NCBI GenBank assembly: GCA_023897205.1
Contig: JAHWDD010000003.1
Span: 4,901,665 to 4,965,664 of the forward strand
DNA: 64,000 bases
Direction: 5' to 3'
From: Exophiala sp. HKRS030
Taxonomy: Eukaryota > Ascomycota > Eurotiomycetes > Chaetothyriales > Herpotrichiellaceae
The notes under the pieces were generated by a model. That model was not told where the DNA came from, made no database searches, and worked only from the letters and a program-made list of their open reading frames with translations. Position numbers and translations under genes: made by a program. Position 1 is the first letter of the stretch, and the number at the start of each line of letters is the position of its first letter. This document shows positions 33,437 to 44,825 of the stretch, one piece after another.

Positions 33437-34521
33437 ATGTGGTTCTCTAACTCCTGGGCCTCACTATGCCTGCTGGCAGTCTCAATAGTGAGCACACGAG
33501 CCGCTATCGAGGCTGACCCGGATATCAAGAGCATTCCAGTAAATCTACCTATACTGCGTACCAAGGATTAAACCATGCTGACTGCAATCTTACCAGTTAC
33601 GAACACACAGTCTTGCACCGCCCTACCTCGACTCGGATATGTCAAGTCGATGGTTTGATTTCGGAGGTGATACCATCATTCGGGCGGATCAATATATTCG
33701 ACTCGCATCCGACATCCCTTCTCAGTCTGGCTGGCTGTTCTCACGGATACCAATTACTGCGACCAATTGGGAGGTGGAATTTGAATTCTCAATAGCTGGG
33801 AAAGGCCATTTACACGGTGATGGCTTTGCCATGTGGATTACCAAGGAGCGAGGTCAACCTGGACCGGTCTTTGGACACACAGACAGGTTTGAGGGGTTAG
33901 GTCTCTTCTTTGACACGTACAAAAACAATCGACCTGGCGTCGTATTTCCCTACGTGATGGCTATGATGGGTGACGGCCAGACATCTTACGACAATGCGAA
34001 CGACGGAAAAGCAAACGAGATTGGTGGTTGTTCGGTAAGCAGGGTGTCGAAAATTGACTTATAACTTGTTCTGACCAGAATTGTAGGCACGCGGACTTCG
34101 TGCATCGACAGTGCCTTCGAAAGCTAAGCTGACGTACCTTCAAGACAAGTCATTAACGCTACAACTTCAATACAAATCTCCAGACGTATGGGTGGATTGT
34201 TTCACCGTGGAACCCACCCCAGAAAGGCCTCTTAAGATGCCTAGTACAGCGTATCTTGGCTTCAGCGCACACACGGGCGAGCTGACCGACAATTTTGACA
34301 TCATCAGTGTGGAAACGAGGAACCTATATAACCCTGTGGCGGCAAATACAGGTCGAGCAAAAGCGGCTGCGGCTCGAGCTAGTGGAAGAGGAAGACCACC
34401 CAAGCAAGGTGGTGGATGGGGATGGTTTTTCTTCAAGCTCATCTTCTTTGCTGGCCTTGTTGGTGGTGGCTATGTTGGCTACAAGAAGTACAAAGAGAGA
34501 CAGCGTTATCATCGATTCTAG
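33437..34521 (+). CDS. L-type (legume-like) lectin cargo receptor, VIP36/ERGIC-53/Emp47 family
   Basis: Type I membrane lectin of the early secretory pathway that binds high-mannose glycans on cargo. Three exons: 33437-33538, 33597-34034 and 34087-34521, introns 58 and 52 nt, both phase 0; 324 residues. Signal peptide MWFSNSWASLCLLAVSIVS is followed by the lectin domain (about residues 30-245). Its start reads SSRWFDFGGDTIIR; ligand-site motifs are GDGFAMWIT and GLGLFFDTYKNNRPG, then NEIGGCS and the GFSAHTGELTDNFDI strand. A Gly/Arg/Lys linker leads to a membrane segment (WGWFFFKLIFFAGLVGGGYV) and a short basic tail, YKKYKERQRYHRF. The tail lacks a plain KKxx signal; the C-terminal aromatic residue could serve in ER export. 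The short form without coiled coil is closer to VIP36 than to Emp47. Confidence 0.92.
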
Positions 34522-35217
34522 GAAAATCGAACGCCGTCGGGCGGATTCTATCTCTGACTTGCCACATGGAATCAACCCGGTTGAATGAGCGTATTGTACA
34601 GTGTGATACTTACCCAGAACTTATCGCGAAGATGTTGCTCATCCTGACTTGTGCGTGCGTATTGGTCTAGCTCTGTCCGAACAGGCACCACAGGCCTTGT
34701 GCCTGGGGATAAATGCATCCAACTGGAGAGATTTGATGGGGACAGTGCCAAGGATTATGCGGAGAATTTCCTGGTAGCTTCAACACGTGATTGATCTGCA
34801 TGTCGGACACGCAAGGAATCATCGCGACATGGAAATCTCACGGCCAATCAGATTGCAGAAAATGCATGGGCTGATTTCGATCAGGATTCCAGCACTTCTT
34901 TTGCGCCTTGATATGAGCTTTGTTTTGGCGTAGGATCAAACGTCCTTGCCAAGCACTGGGTACTCATTGATCTCTACTCTTCTACCCTGCACTAATCAAG
35001 TCATTCGCCCCTTCCCGTGATTCACTCACTGCCTTTGCTCTTTCCCGCTTATAAGCCTCCTTCCCATCTTTCCGTCTTTTCCTCGCCTTTCCGTTTCTCT
35101 TTCTTCTTTCCACCTATTACTGCATATCTCCACCCTGCACACCCATCCATTTCATCAAGCGTCAATTAACCACATCTTCACCCAACAACTCTTCATCAAT
35201 TCAACCCCTCTATCAAC
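34522..35217. promoter_or_regulatory. Histone H4 promoter and leader region
   Basis: 696 bp between the lectin stop and the H4 start. The last 190 bases (about 35030-35217) are strongly C/T-rich and end in CACATCTTCACCCAACAACT-like leader sequence, typical of highly expressed filamentous fungal genes. No other gene seen. Confidence 0.55.
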
Positions 35218-35796
<579 letters not shown>

Positions 35797-36590
35797 ACAT
35801 GTTATCTCAAGGTCCCACTACTTAGATACACTACAATTATTATGGGTTACGGTGCTTTATGGTTGATGAATGGCGCAATGGGTCTTTGTACTAGCAGCAT
35901 ACCTGCAATTGGAATTCTGCGACTTGAGAAAATCGGGGTTTGACTGAAACGTGTAACATTTGGACCAAGCAATGGTGTCTCGCAAGGTTGAGAGATCATG
36001 GAGTCAAGTTGAGCCAAACTACATAGTCAAAAACACATCAGGAAAAGAAGTGATTCTCCTTGAAAGATTTGTTCCCTGGTGTGAATTCTGCCTGCTGCTA
36101 CATACACAATGCCAGCTGAGCGTGGGTGGTATGGCTTCTAGTTGTGCGTAATCTCCGTCAACCGTACTTGACAAAGTTCTTGCTCTGCGGTCTACAGTAG
36201 CCTTCATTTACTCCTAATGGCGTGAATTAGATTGAGACGATTCTTATAGTCAGGATTCTGGACAGTTTACCTCGATTGTTGAAGGCTTTGGCTGTCTGGC
36301 TGGCTGCCTGCTCGCCCGCCCGAGGACATTCTGCCTGCTTAGCCAATCTTTGGCCACAAGGAACACACCACCGGGTTTTCTTGCGAGAGAGGGACATCAA
36401 CGAGATTGGTTATCTTAATTTTATGATTCTCGCATTGCGAGAATTATTAGTAATGCCATAATCTGGATAATCTTAAAATGCATCGTCTATTGTCGCAACA
36501 GAGGTGCATTTCAGGAACGATGCAACAGGCGTTGGATTAGGCCTCAATTGGTGAAGGCTGATGCAAGCAATCGGCAGGGAGGGTTTGAGG

Positions 36591-36626
36591 GTGCCTGGGG
36601 TGCCTAGGGTGCCTAGGGTGCCTAGA
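36591..36626. repeat. Decamer tandem GTGCCTAGGG, about 3.6 copies
   Basis: Four starts of GTGCCT at 10-base spacing; the first unit reads GTGCCTGGGG, the last is truncated at GTGCCTAG. Confidence 0.85.
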
Positions 36627-36707
36627 CCTGCATCATTCGCTCTTACAGTCCCGTGCTAGGCTAGGTGTTGGGTGCAGTGCACCTTTACTGCTGTGTGCGT
36701 GCGTGTG

Positions 36708-36737
36708 CAACTCCATCCAACTCCATCCAACTCCATC
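36708..36737. repeat. Decamer tandem CAACTCCATC, three perfect copies
   Basis: Three exact 10-base units, about 80 bp after another unrelated decamer tandem. Confidence 0.9.
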
Positions 36738-37166
36738 TTACCTCCGGACCGTAGCACATCCAGACCAACCGAAGGTCTCGGAGTCCTAAACAAGCCTAGC
36801 TGCTAGGGTGGAGGTTGTGATTGGTCAATTAAAGTGGTGGCCTGCGAAGCGTTCCACTAATGCTTGTCGCCTTTCGTCTCGTGGCAAAGCGGCCGTGAGC
36901 GGCTTGCGTCCACTAACAGGCAGCAGGATTTCCTCCTTTCTCCGATATACGTGCTTGGGCCTACACCCCGCCTCTTGTCGTCTCAATGCATGGATTCTGC
37001 ACAGTCAACAACACCACTCTTATCAGTTAACCGTCTAACGACCAACGCTCAACCCTGCCCGTCAATATTCTAGGTGACTTCAGCCCTCGGCGTCATGGAC
37101 TGAATATGGTCGAATTCAATTGAACCAATTGTCCCAATTTCACCACTCTTAGGGACCTAAGCCAAC

Positions 37167-40100
37167 ATGTTTCATAGACGAGGCACATACCTCCAGCGAC
37201 TGTCCAAGTTGTACTCGGACACAAAGCAATCTTACGAGTCAGCAAAGGTTACCCAGGATTCTGCAACGACGACAAACGATTCTCCCGATGTCAAAGATCT
37301 GAAGAAAGACTTCCAGATCCAGCAGGACCGCTTACTAGCATGGGGAATGCATTGGACTGATGTTGGGGTTCCGGGCCAAGGAGATGTCGATATCGACAAG
37401 AAAATCGACCAGGCTGGACTAGGTGAAGTGGTAGCCAGTGTCATGTCCGAAATCAAACGCCTTCTCGAGGAGAGTGGTCGACTTGAACACCCCGAAAAGT
37501 ACGAAATGAAAATGTCGGGCAAATCAATGAGAGGACCTGGTTCCCCTGTGGCTCAACGAAAGGATTGGACTACCTATGAGGTTCAGACTGGTCGCGCCCT
37601 CCTTGAGCAGCTGACTACCTGTATCGATGTGCTGTACAGTCTTTCCGAGTCAAGAACAAAAGCCGACGATGAGAAGGGCGACGCCAAGCGCACCAAGCAC
37701 AAGCACGGCGACTCGAGTGAAGCCGACTATGCCCACCTGTATGACCACCCGTTACATATCGACTTCAATGATCTTGACTTCAACGCCTATTTCTCCGACG
37801 CAGCTGAACCCCTCCTTACGACCCAAACGAAGGATCCGTCAAGACCCGAGAAAGATCCATCGCCTTCTACCGCACGGCTAACCATCCTGTTCTTGTCGAC
37901 TATCTTGCAGCAGATTGCCCGCCATATGTCATTGGCACTGCCGATGATATCTTTGAACTTCACGAGCTTGGCCAAAAGCTTTGTAAGCCTCGAAATCTAT
38001 CATGGATCGGCCATCTGAGACTGCTCGGCTTCACTGTTGATCCAAGTACTCCCCGATGTGGAGTGATCTATGGCTTACCAGATTCCCATGATGCGAACAC
38101 TCTTCAACGACAACGTACTCTTGGTGACCTAATCTCAAATGCCAATCATACAGAGTCGGCCCAGCCAGCCCTAGAAGATCGGTTCCGGTTGGCCTACAAT
38201 CTTGCTCTGTCCATAATGGGTTACTTCTCTCAAGGAGAGACACATCAATACATCAACAGTAGCAACATCCTTATCGCGGGCTCTCAGGATCAGAATCATC
38301 GTTCAACCTCATCTAGAGAGCTGAGATCTCCATATCTTCTGCAGTCTTGCCAAGATTTCGTGTCTCGCCTACAACAAGAAGAGCCATTCGCCGCCAGCAT
38401 ATACCGCCACCCAGAACATGATATTCACGCTGCCGAGACTGTTCCAGCGTTTGATATCTACAGCCTAGGATTACTCTTACTCGAGGTAGGCCTTTGGATT
38501 CCATTGACAAAGTTGTGGAAGCCGAAATATAATCGAGCTATCTTCATGGAGCGAGTCCTACACATCTATTCTCCAAAGCTGTCTTCTAAATGTGGCAGCA
38601 AGTATATGCGTGTCGTTCAGAAATGTTTGCGCGCCCCAGCAGAACTGCAATTTCGAAACAATTACGAAGACGCTGGTGCATTTCTACTCCAGATAGCCAA
38701 AGATCTCCAGCAATGTTGTGCTCTTGACGAAGAAGGTCCGCCTCCAAGTTCCGACGTTGAAGTCTTTGAACTCCTAATCATCGAACAAATGTGCAAAGCC
38801 GAAGAGTTGGCCGCCGCTGAGGAGAAACAACAACTACACCAAGCTCCAGAGGATGCTCAGGACAAACCTATGCCGCCAAAACGCGTTAATTCTAAGCGAA
38901 AAGCCGATGAAATCCAGCAAAAGACCCCTGAGATTCGGACAGCCATGAAAAAATGGCCTGAGATTGATATCCCCAGGAAGACCTGGATCAGTGGAACACA
39001 ACTTTGATGCCCAAGCTTGGCAAGATACTTAACAGCGCTCTAAAGGACTCTCCTGAGTCATGTAGCCTCAGCTTGATGATGTTTGGTAACGCCGCTGAGA
39101 CTGCAAAGACTACTATTTGTGTACAATGCACGCAAATCAACAAAGTTCGTGATGCCCTCAGAAAGCGGTTTCGACCCAAGAAAGGCTGGGGCGTTGTCAT
39201 CCTCAGTGGCGAAGTCAGGAGAAGCGGGTCTGGCAGGAGACCAAGACGTTCCGGTTACAACTCCAAAGCGAAAGGCCGCACGCCGATTCCTCCCAAGCCA
39301 ACAGAGCAGAAGTACCAAGAAAAGCCGACGGCTGGCGCTAGTATTGGTGCATTCAAGGACTGCGAGCATCTTCCTCCTGTCTCGTTCGGGGCACAATTTT
39401 GGTGGATGGCGATCCTTACGGAATGACAGTTCATCATATGCTTGATGCCCCTCCGACGATGAAGGAGATGATGATCAACCAGTCCGTTCCGAGCAACCCA
39501 GAAGGGCCGCTGCACCTCCCAAAATGCCCGGCCAATTCGATCCAACAGCAGATCTTCGCTTCATGCAATCAGAGGAAGATCTCTCACGGAGACTATCTGA
39601 TTTCGAGATCTCTGATGATGAATTCGAAGGAAGTGATGATGATCAAGATTTCGAGTCTGACTCGGACTCAGACGCAAGCACCATTCGTCCCGATTACGCC
39701 ATCATGGATGCTGATGGGAACGAGTTCTGGTTCTTGGAGGACTCACCTCCAGAACTTGATGATGACGATGGCAGTGATGACGATGATGATGACGCCAGCT
39801 CAAGTTCGAGCGACGAGATTGACGACGCAGCCAGTGTTGGCGACAAATCTGGCATTGCCCCGTACTCTGATGATGACTTCACCGTAACACAACCCGCTAT
39901 TGACGACGTTGACGACGATTTCTTTCCCAGTGAAGAAGACCGTGACGATGACCACCTCGCTAGCCACTCTTTCGGCTACATCTTTGCCACGAGCGGGATC
40001 CGCCGTGTTGTCCGCGGCGAGATGAAGCATGAAGTCGACTGGGCGCTGATTCGCGTCAATCAGGAACGACTCAAGATCGAGAACACCATGCGGGACCAAC

Positions 40101-40900
40101 CCACCCCTTCCGGCCCATCACCTCACGATAGCAAACCCACGTCCCGAAGTGTATCCCGCAAGCCTTCACCTGCCGACCACTCCTCGAACAAACCCTTACC
40201 TGCGCTTCCAGTCCTGACATCCGTAACCCCAATGACCAAGCTATCTGGTCTACACGTCCACTGCCGCGGACGCAGCAGCGGCTTCCGCAAAGGTCGCATC
40301 AGCCAAGCCATGGCTCTGGTCAAACTCCACGGCCGCTCATCCTTCAGCACTTCATGGTGTGTGGAAGGCGGGTTCGGCATCCCCGGAGACAGTGGGGCGT
40401 GGGTGTATGACCCCGTCAACGGCGCTCTATGCGGCCACATCCTCGCATGGGGCGACAAGAGCAAGACCGCGTACATCGCGCCCATGGAGGTCTTGTTCGA
40501 AGACATCAAGGGCAGACTCGGCGCGCGTACCGTTGAGCTCCCCGTCCCGGACAGACAGGGCATTGGCTTCCGCAGCAACAATAACAACAAATTGCAACCA
40601 GACGAGGGTGTCGTCATGCCTAAGAAGTCAACGCCCGACACCGCCGATATTGGCACCGAATTGGCCAAAAGGTTGCGTGATCTGAAGATGGATGGCGGTC
40701 AACAACATCAACAGCATCCACCGCAGCAGCAGCAACAGTCCAAACACCGATCTGTCGGCAACGCCATGTCGTCCACCCAGACTGCGGCGACGGGAAGTGC
40801 GAGTGCAAATGCCAACATCGCAGCCGTGCCGCAGCCAAGGAAGAAACAACAGGAGCTCGTTGGCGTTCGACCATTGTGTATCGCCGGCACTGTCTCATGA
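37167..40900 (+). CDS. Three-part protein: HeLo-like region, pseudokinase and trypsin-like domain; frame broken four times
   Basis: No named orthologue recognised. Four consecutive open frames make one intronless gene; with one missing base at each junction (C run 37809-37812, C run 38971-38974, G run 39388-39391, C run 39448-39451) the length is 1,245 residues. Part 1 (about 215 residues) has helices and the motif QQDRLLAWGMHW, resembling HeLo-type fungal cell-death domains (inference). Part 2 is kinase-like: HQYINSSNILI stands where HRD-x-KxxN is expected and no DFG is seen, while FDIYSLGLLLLEVGLW matches the F-helix; hence a pseudokinase. Part 3 begins PKLGKILNSALKDSPES and holds candidate S1-protease residues: His in YGMTVHHML (39432-39437), Asp in VDWALIRV (40037-40039) and Ser in PGDSGAWV (40391-40393). 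An acidic Asp/Ser-rich insertion separates His from Asp. The C-terminus is Gln/His-rich. Protease activity is unproven. Confidence 0.8.
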
Positions 40901-42440
40901 CCATCCATCAACTCCATCCCGGTACCACGCGGCCATCTCATCCTGTGAATATCTCCACGCTCCAACAAGAGACAACTCTCGTACACACACACGAGCACGA
41001 TTCGCCTTCTGCGATGAATTTGTTGATGCCTGTCTGTCTGCCACCTCTCTATCAACGGGGCTCGGATTTTCAATTTTGGTTTTCTCGACTTGACTTGCCT
41101 TCCTGCCCTTCCCTGATGTGTGCTTGAGACTATCCCATCTTTTCCCCTTGTGGAACTCGTTGGTTGGTTGGTTGGTTGGTTGGTTGGTTGGGTCATCAGG
41201 AGCGCCCCACTACTCGGCGTTTTGTCTTTTTGTATGATATCCCACATAGGCCATGCTAGGTAGAAAACTCACTTTGATGAGATTTCAGCTTTAAAATTGA
41301 AATATATATTATATGTATTGAAGAACAATTAAACGAATTAAACGAATTAAACGTCCTGCTTCTTAGTCGTTGACTACTGGATCTATCATGCTTGGAGAAG
41401 AATGGAATGCATCCGTTGGTACCAACATGGAGTAGAGGAATTGAAGTCGATGTTTTTGCGTTGGAGGACTGGAGACGACGGAACAAATATAATTTAGAAA
41501 GGTCTGCAGGTTCAATATTGCGTGACAACTCTCATCACGTAGGGGTATTATTATATCTATAAAATACAAGACATCAGTGCGCATGGATTGCGATTATGAT
41601 TAGATGTCGTGAGTAGCACCTCTGGCGAGGTTCGTTCTGATATCTGACTCTCATCCTAAAAGGCTTTGATAAGGGTGGTCGACCTGTGGGGTGGTTTTGC
41701 CCATTCTTGACAGAGATTCATGACACGGTGGAGGTGTAGCGAGTCCCGTGGTAGATCGACATGTCTGCAGCCCTCAATACAGATCTCAAGTTTGCTCGAC
41801 GAGTTTGGACAGCTGCTTCTGCATCGTGGAGTATGGTCCAAAGTAGGATTCGCAAGATCGGCGTATCATTGGGCTTTGCAGTTCTGGCTGACGATTGCAA
41901 TGGCTTGTCATTTCGAATTTGATCGAGCGAACCGCTGAATAAAATGTGCGTCCAAATGAAGCCTGGTGTGCTTCGTCACACACTGCGGGACTGTGTGTAC
42001 GCTTTTTGAGGTTCACGGTCAACAACCACATTCGCGCTTCTGTGCTAAAACCATTCTGAATAGCCGTTGAATTAATGGTAGTGACAATTCTGGCGATTTC
42101 TGAACCCAGATATCCTCTGTGGATATTCATCTTCGAGCACAACCATGTTTCGGCCCTGTTATGAGGTCGTGTGCGTGGTACGAGTCGCATAGCCACTTGA
42201 TGGCAAGCGCAACGTCTTGGCCACCTTCTAGGATATGCACGACATTGTCAATACCTGAGCTTCCGTGCTGCTGATCTCAAGGAATAGAAGCAATCCCAGC
42301 CTTTCTGTACCCGCACTGCTCATTTCGACGTTGACAGTCGACTTGATTGGGACGCAAGCGGATCAGTATTCGAGGAGTATTGGCAACACGGCACATGCTT
42401 CGAAAGTCGATAGAAGGTGTTCGAGAAAGATCATCGGTAT
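40901..42440. other. 1.5-kb convergent spacer
   Basis: Between the stops of the three-part protein gene (plus) and TLG2 (minus). Contains a TTGG microsatellite (41160-41191), A/T-rich sequence at 41280-41350, and protein-like minus-strand frames between 41656 and 42250 that may be a decayed or mis-sequenced gene (see findings). No gene can be called. Confidence 0.5.
41160..41191. repeat. (TTGG)8 microsatellite
   Basis: Eight perfect TTGG tetramers in the 3' region downstream of the three-part protein gene. Confidence 0.95.
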
Positions 42441-43541
42441 TCAAGGCGGAACAGGATTTGGTGTTGTAGCAGGTGGAGGAGGAGCAGGCTGGGAGCTGTT
42501 CTTCGGTTTGACCAAAAGTAAGATGAACATGCCAATGACCAGTAGGAAGAGGAGCAGAAGAATCTTTCTTTTCGTATTTCGCTTCTGGTAATTGGTGGCG
42601 ACGATGAGTTCTTTTTCGGCACCTTTCACGTCGGTTGCCATTCTTTCCACATTATAATCAATACGATCGAGCATGGTGCCTTGGTCGATGACCATGCCTT
42701 GTAGATCTCGAAAGATGTCTGCTAATTCAATAATGCCCTTTGCAATATCATTTATTTCTTGCTCTCGTTGCGCGATGACGGCGTCATTGCGATGAAGACG
42801 TTTTTGAGCAGTCTGCTGTAAAGTGGACTGACTGAAACGTTTGTCGGCATCCGACTCCATCAAGGCGGGATCAGAGTATGGATTTTGAGGAACAGGTGTA
42901 GAGGAGCGTCCGATCGGTGATTCAAAGCCACCTAGTGCTCGAAGTCTGTTCAGATAGGTGCTTTGCTTTTTTCTAAAGGTGGCGCTGACTTCCTGGACTC
43001 TTGTGGCCAGCGCAACCTGAATGTTCTTGGCCATGGTCTCGTCCCCTGATTGTAGATTGCCTGATTGTCTAGCCTCTTTGACCATGTTCTCGATGCGTTT
43101 GATTGCCCTCTGACATTCTTGGAAGCCTCTCGTGATCTCTTGTGTGAGTTGCTCAATCTCTCGTTCCTCCTGTTGCTTGACGGATTCGTCGTCGAAGCCA
43201 GGGAGAACATGCTTCGCATGAAGTTTGTCGAGTCGTGCTGCCTTGAGTGTGATATCCTTCAAGACATCTCCTACTTCATCTTGAACGTCAATCCAGCGCG
43301 GAGGCAAGAGATCCATCTCTATAACAGCATCCCCATCATTTTCATAGGCGCCGGCAGACATGAGCCCCCTTGTCTCCTCGGAGGCTTGGTCGGCGAAGCC
43401 ATTGGAGGCACCACCATAGCGAGATTTCTTTACAGGACGGTGGGCGTAGGACTGGCGGTAGGATATATAGCTGAGAGAAAGTTAGTGGAGAAAGACAAGA
43501 GGAGGGTTGTAGCATTACAGGTTCGTACGGTCTCTCCACAT
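42441..43541 (-). CDS. TLG2: Syntaxin-16-type t-SNARE, Tlg2
   Basis: Qa-SNARE of the trans-Golgi network and endosomes. Exon 1 is 43541-43519 (MWRDRTNL), a 48-nt intron follows, and exon 2 is 43470-42441; 350 residues. The junction gives MWRDRTNLYISYRQSYAHRP, the conserved N-peptide that binds the Vps45-type SM protein. An Habc region follows (from PPRWIDVQDEVGDVLKDITL), then the SNARE motif (INDIAKGIIELADIFRDLQG with the zero-layer Gln in RDLQ, then GTMLDRIDYNVE) and a membrane anchor (KRKILLLLFLLVIGMFILLL). After the anchor there is a 22-residue tail rich in Pro (PAPPPPATTPNPVPP), facing the lumen. A run of five C in exon 2 (43365-43369) is intact here, unlike the broken C runs in other genes. 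Confidence 0.94.
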
Positions 43542-44445
43542 GATGAGACCCTGGAGAAGTGCAGGCTCATTTGCATGTGGTTGTGGTGCTTGTTGGATTA
43601 AATCGGATAGCCACGATAGTCATGCTGGAGACGGGCGGCAACACAACTGTCAAGGGCACTGATATACAAGGTCAAAGGAGCGACGAGTGGCTTGTGATCT
43701 TGGTCGCAATCTTAGGACTCGCCTCGTGCTATGTCGACAGCTGGCTAGAAAGCATGGGGAGTCCAGGCAGACGAATGTCAATACACCGTGCTTAATAGAG
43801 CGGAACTGGTTGATGGGAGATGATGCTGGCCTCCGGAGTTGGAGGTTAATCCGGACCCGATACTAAGGCACGTAGTGGCCTGTCCACATCCACGTGAGAG
43901 AGATCACTGGGCCACTGGTTAGGCAGATACTGCCAGCTGTTAAAGGGACTGTACTTTTGGTGAAAACTCGATACCTGGCCAGAAGTAGTGAATAATGGAG
44001 TAAGGAAGTACCGTCTAGGTAACAACAAAGAAGTAGACAGGCAATCAGGAGGCTGAGTGGTCGCCTTATCGTTCACCTCCAGGGGCCAGTGAGCTGAACT
44101 CTTCGCTGCGGTCCAGCTACCTACCAAACCCGTTGATTACTTACCATGGTCACGCTTGGAACAACCCAGAAAACAAGCTTGCGTAGCCCCTCGCCCCTGT
44201 TTGCCCTTAACGTCACCCCTAAGCTCTAACTAACTCGACCCCTCGATGATTTCTACGCTAAGTCAAGTGGTCATTTAGTGGTTAGTTAGTGGTTAGTTAG
44301 TGGTCACCTAGGCGGTGGATCCCCTCCGCACCTGAAATTTGAATGTTAGCGCGCCCCACATCTCGCATCCTGTAATTTCGTTTCTCACCCATTTTTCTAT
44401 GAGGAATAGAGTTGAGATGATGTAATTAATGTCATTGATAGCACT

Positions 44446-44545
44446 NNNNNNNNNNNNNNNNNNNNNNNNNNNNNNNNNNNNNNNNNNNNNNNNNNNNNNN
44501 NNNNNNNNNNNNNNNNNNNNNNNNNNNNNNNNNNNNNNNNNNNNN
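44446..44545. other. Assembly gap, 100 N
   Basis: Exactly 100 ambiguous bases, a conventional placeholder for a gap of unknown size. The right edge starts directly inside a minisatellite, which probably caused the break. Confidence 0.98.
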
Positions 44546-44670
44546 AGAGTATGCCACAGAGTATGCCACAGAGTATGCCACAGAGTATGCCACAGAGTAT
44601 GCCACAGAGTATGCCACAGAGTATGCCACAGAGTATGCCACAGAGTATGCCACAGAGTATGCCACAGAGT
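44546..44670. repeat. 12-bp minisatellite AGAGTATGCCAC, at least ten copies
   Basis: Ten perfect units from the gap edge plus a partial AGAGT, then (AT)8 at 44671-44686. The true length is unknown because the array runs into the gap. Confidence 0.97.
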
Positions 44671-44825
44671 ATATATATATATATATACACCACCCATCGT
44701 ATACTCTGTATTACTTGAAACAACTGACTTCTGGTCATGTCCTTGCTAATAAACAACCGACACCCTTTTTTGTCCCTCGCTCAAATCTTCACATGACCCC
44801 AGACGACACCATTTTTCCCTTCCCA

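Larger units (their letters stand above)
35797..37166. other. 1.4-kb spacer with two decamer tandems
   Basis: 3' region of H4 and promoter of the three-part protein gene (both plus). It holds the decamer tandems at 36591-36626 and 36708-36737 (separate entries). Short frames only; no gene seen. Confidence 0.6.
43542..44825. other. 1.3-kb spacer with scaffold gap and minisatellite
   Basis: Promoter region of TLG2 (minus) and 3' region of the myotubularin gene (minus). It holds TTAGTGGTTAG-type repeats near 44274-44303, the N gap at 44446-44545, a 12-bp minisatellite at 44546-44670 and an AT run. Open frames reported through the gap are products of the repeat and are not genes. Confidence 0.7.

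Noticed and set aside
44308..44756. Open frames running through the N gap with LWHT/ILCG/VCHR repeats
   Set aside because: They are translations of the 12-bp minisatellite plus ambiguous bases and have no start or domain outside it.
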